Positions 59,030 through 64,000 of a DNA stretch of 64,000 bases are shown piece after piece. Position 1 is the first letter of the stretch, and each line of letters begins with the position of its first letter. A model generated the notes under the pieces. That model was not told where the DNA came from, made no database searches, and saw only the letters and a program-made list of their open reading frames with translations. A program made the position numbers and the translations under genes. This DNA is from Pyropia yezoensis (Eukaryota > Rhodophyta > Bangiophyceae > Bangiales > Bangiaceae), in the NCBI GenBank assembly GCA_009829735.1, contig CM020619.1, positions 26,624,063-26,688,062 of the forward strand, written 5' to 3'.

Positions 59030-61879
59030 GCGTGGCACCGCTGCAGACGTCGAGCCGCCGGCGCTGCCCACGGCGTCGTGCTGCCAGGGCACAACTGCCC
59101 CCCCCCCCCCCCGGCATAGTCCCACAGTCCTTGACTTCCCCGCGACCACCTGCTGCCGTCCCTTCTGCCCCCCCCCGCTGTGCTTACCCAACGGTTTGAA
59201 CACCCCGTCCCGACGCGGCGGCGACCCCCCCCCCCCACCCCGTTTGCGTGTGGACTGCCCGACGGGGCTGTGCCCCCGCGGGGGGGGGGGGGGGGACCAG
59301 CGGCCCCATGACGTCCACGGCACCCACCGACGTGATGCAGCTGGCTGGGGAGGTTGCGGCGCTGTTGGGGCCCAACGTGACGGCGGTCCGCTTGCTGGCC
59401 GCCAACGCCACGGCGCTAGCGGCGGAGGTGGCCGCCCTCCGTGCCAACGTGACGACCTTGAGCGGAGCGGTGGAGGCGTTGCAACACGAGGCCGGGCGGT
59501 CCATCCTGGGCACCGACGCGTACAACTCTACCGCCTTTATCGTTGCCCTCTTCGTCGCCGCCTACCAGTTCATCCCCGACCCGACGGGCGACCAAGACGC
59601 CAACGACGTGTTCGAGCTCAAGGTGTACAACGAGTGGCGCTGGGCCGTCTTGACGCTGTTGGGGTATTGTGTGTTGATGGGCGGGGTCGTGGTGCAGCAG
59701 CTGCTGGCTGACTGGGGTGGACTCGACTTGTTTTGGCTGCTCGCGCTGATGCTCGCGCCGTGGGCGCCGGTGGCGGACAAGGTGTTTCGGACGCTACAGG
59801 CGTCCAGGCGGGTGATGGCAATGATGTGCTCGAGGGGGTGCCGCAACCGGCTGACGGCGATCATGCGCGAGTACCTGGCCGTTGGGATCCCCGAATTGAC
59901 GCCGACTGCAGTTCTCACCCGGAACAGTGATGTGCTGGAGGTGCCCAGGTGGGTGGTGCCAGACAGAGTGGAGAACAAGGAAGGTTTCCTCGAATGTATC
60001 AGGTTGAGGGCAAAGTCGGGGATTTTTATGTCGGGTGACGACCACAGCACGTTCAGGGAGCGTGTGGCGGCCCACAGTTTTGAAGCCCTGAAGCGGGCAG
60101 ACCGGTTGAATGCCTGGGACCCCCTCGTGCGGATTTTGAGCCGCCGTTCCAACGTGGTGCAGCGGAAGGGGTGGGCCGCACGCTGGGACCGCTACCGACG
60201 CTTCCTCTGCTCGAGCGATTCTGCCTCTGATGAGGAGACGGAGATGCTCAGCCCGTTTGTGTACCCCCCGCCCGGCGGTACGGGCGGTGCCGGGCGGGCC
60301 GACGCAGAGGAGCAGATGGACGAGGTGACTGAAAACAGTCGCCAGCTGAGGCGGCTGAAACCCTCTGAGGAGACAGTGCTGTTGGACGCGATTGACAGTT
60401 TGCTACCGGGCGGGACGCTATCAAAGAAGCGCGTGAAGGAGCTAAAAGATTGCGGTGCTTGCGATCGGTGCGTGATGGCCTGCCGAGCCGCCGTGGAGCT
60501 GTTTGTGGAGTCGAGCACCTGCGGTCACGATGGCGTCAACGTGGCCGAGTGGTTCCAAGACGGGTTCCTCGTCGGTCTTAGTGTGCCATGGTCGACTATT
60601 GTGCGACAAGCGGCGACTGTTGACTGCGAGTCGACGCCACTCCGCGTCGAGCTGCCCAACGCGGCGATCTTTGGGCACCCCGATGATTCGACCGACCTTG
60701 TCCTGGCGCTCTTTTTTTTTGTAGCGCGCTCGCTGCTTGGAGAATCGCAGGACCTGGAACCGTTGCGGACCTACATCACCGACCGTTACCACAAGGCCGC
60801 CTGGTGGGACAGCTACTGGGAGGTCCTCCGAGACCGCTTGAGCCGACTCGACGCCGCCGGCACCGCGCCGGTGTGGACAGATTGGAGAGCGATGGCCCGA
60901 AGCATGCGGCTCGCGGTGCACGACACCGCCACGGACGAGGTGCGGAACCTGCTAGGGGTACTGCGCAACGCATGCACTGAGGACGAGATTATTCCGACCC
61001 TGCTGCCATGCCCAGAATGTGCAATTGATAATTTCTATTTTATCAAGCGGTGGCAGCAGAGTGAGGCACCCGGCACGTCGGCGGTCGACACGGGGGAGCC
61101 GCAGCCACCACCAGCGTCCCCGCCGGGTGGGCGGTCATCAGCCTCACCGCCGCCGCCGCCATCGTCGCCGCCGCCGTCCCCGCCGCCCCCTCCGCCCCCG
61201 CGGTCGCGGTCGCTGTCGCACTTGCCGCCGACGCTGCCGCCGCCCCCACCGCCACCGCGGTCGCAGTCGCTGCCACCGCACCCGCCGCCCACGCGGCGCG
61301 CCCCCGCTCCCGCCGGTGGGGCGGCGACGGCGGCCGCCTCGGCTGCGACGCGGGTGGAAGAGCGGGGGCAGGAGGAGGGCGGGGGTGGGGGCGGGGACGG
61401 GGGTGGGGGCGGCGGCGGCGGCGGAGGCGACGGCGGCGGCGGCGGCGGGGGCGGCGGCCGGGGTGAGCGGGAGGGGGCAGCCGCGCCCCCGCCCGGCGGC
61501 GCGCCGCCGGGCTGACCCGCGTGCGCGCCGGCGTCCAGACGGCGGCCGCGGCTGGCGCGCTGCGGCTGATGGGTGTTGGGCCGCCGTTGGCGTCGTGCTT
61601 CTCGTTTGTGTCTTTTTGTGTGCGGAGCGCCGTGCGCCCCCCCCGCCGCACCGCTGTCCGTACCAGGCGCGGGCCCGTCGGGGGTGGCGTCCGCACTGCC
61701 CGCCGCCCGCGGTCGGCGGCGTCGGGGGCGGCGGGAGTAGTACAGTAGATGGGATAGACCAAAAAAAAAAAAAAAAAAAAAGGACCCAAAAAGAGGAAAC
61801 ACCCCGCCCCCGCCCCCGCGCGCACCCCCCCCCCCCCCCACCCCCCACACCCGACCACCGCTTTCCCCGTGCGCCTCGC
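59030..61879 (+). repeat. Right arm of the large inverted duplication
   Basis: Reverse-complement match to 52822-55636. The 3' flank carries a 21-base A-run (about 61760) where the left arm has a shorter, interrupted T-run. This arm is slightly longer (2850 versus 2815 bp). Confidence 0.92.
59308..61515 (+). CDS. Unrecognised membrane protein, copy B (735 aa)
   Basis: Same architecture as copy A: ATG 59308, N-terminal sequon-bearing helix, hydrophobic segments, CxxC pairs (CDRC, CPEC), RSRS/RSQS Pro-rich then Gly-rich tail. Residues 1-205 differ from A at only a handful of positions. The next 48 (GFLECIRLRAKSGIFMSGDD... versus HVLRWIGFEARSGGLLAGDD...) differ at about half. Then 32 residues are identical, further blocks diverge (TENSRQLRRLKP, PNAAIFGHPDD, TEDEIIPTLLPCPEC), and from GTSAVDTGEPQPPPAS onward the two agree to the stop. 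Copy B also has a Phe run (LALFFFVARSLL, from T8) where A has FCFSVARSLL. Both frames are intact. Confidence 0.72.
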   Translation: MTSTAPTDVMQLAGEVAALLGPNVTAVRLLAANATALAAEVAALRANVTTLSGAVEALQHEAGRSILGTDAYNSTAFIVALFVAAYQFIPDPTGDQDANDVFELKVYNEWRWAVLTLLGYCVLMGGVVVQQLLADWGGLDLFWLLALMLAPWAPVADKVFRTLQASRRVMAMMCSRGCRNRLTAIMREYLAVGIPELTPTAVLTRNSDVLEVPRWVVPDRVENKEGFLECIRLRAKSGIFMSGDDHSTFRERVAAHSFEALKRADRLNAWDPLVRILSRRSNVVQRKGWAARWDRYRRFLCSSDSASDEETEMLSPFVYPPPGGTGGAGRADAEEQMDEVTENSRQLRRLKPSEETVLLDAIDSLLPGGTLSKKRVKELKDCGACDRCVMACRAAVELFVESSTCGHDGVNVAEWFQDGFLVGLSVPWSTIVRQAATVDCESTPLRVELPNAAIFGHPDDSTDLVLALFFFVARSLLGESQDLEPLRTYITDRYHKAAWWDSYWEVLRDRLSRLDAAGTAPVWTDWRAMARSMRLAVHDTATDEVRNLLGVLRNACTEDEIIPTLLPCPECAIDNFYFIKRWQQSEAPGTSAVDTGEPQPPPASPPGGRSSASPPPPPSSPPPSPPPPPPPRSRSLSHLPPTLPPPPPPPRSQSLPPHPPPTRRAPAPAGGAATAAASAATRVEERGQEEGGGGGGDGGGGGGGGGGDGGGGGGGGGRGEREGAAAPPPGGAPPG

Positions 61880-64000
<2,121 letters not shown>

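Overview
This window looks like nuclear DNA of a very GC-rich, intron-poor photosynthetic eukaryote. A bangiophyte red alga such as Porphyra/Pyropia is my best guess. That is inference from the long single-exon genes, the many G/C homopolymers, the Ala/Gly/Pro-rich proteins, and a plastid-type photolyase/hydrolase fusion. I found no rRNA or tRNA gene, no CRISPR array and no prokaryotic operon.

Positions 1-31 kb are mostly transposable elements. A gag-like relic lies behind a 469-bp LTR (1979-2447). Next comes a PIF/Harbinger element with two convergent genes: a Myb/SANT-like ORF1 ending at 7282 and a DDE transposase at 8630-10366. They are separated by a 102-bp minisatellite. After 8 kb of unrecognised, partly AT-richer DNA (11.2-19.6 kb) there is a three-level nest. 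A Tc1/mariner element whose catalytic core is deleted (19599-20355) was hit five bases from its right end by a complete Ty1/copia retrotransposon (20356-26923, 575-bp LTRs, AACTG target duplication). The gag gene of that copia element was then hit by a second LTR (24596-25064, GTGCC duplication) of the family seen at 1979. A pogo-like DDE transposase follows at 27487-29943.

Positions 31-53 kb hold host-like genes. These are a protein with three repeats carrying RVxF-like and CDK-like motifs (31446-32993, minus); a photolyase-N/alpha-beta hydrolase fusion (34549-37038, minus) divergent from a CENP-B-type HTH protein without a transposase domain (38241-40537, plus); a CitE/CLYBL-like lyase with one GT-AG intron (40992-42659, minus); and a 2463-residue REJ/polycystin-like surface protein in one exon (45337-52728, plus).

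Positions 52.8-61.9 kb are a large inverted duplication with two 2.8-kb arms around a 3.4-kb spacer. Each arm carries one copy of an unrecognised membrane protein gene, and the two genes are transcribed away from the spacer. The copies are nearly identical at both ends but sharply different in short internal blocks. That pattern suggests gene conversion with local diversification, and this locus is the best candidate for an undescribed system. The spacer holds a 72-nt near-perfect palindrome.

Several host-like reading frames break only at long G or C runs, which may be assembly errors. The transposon frames also carry in-frame stops, mostly TAG.
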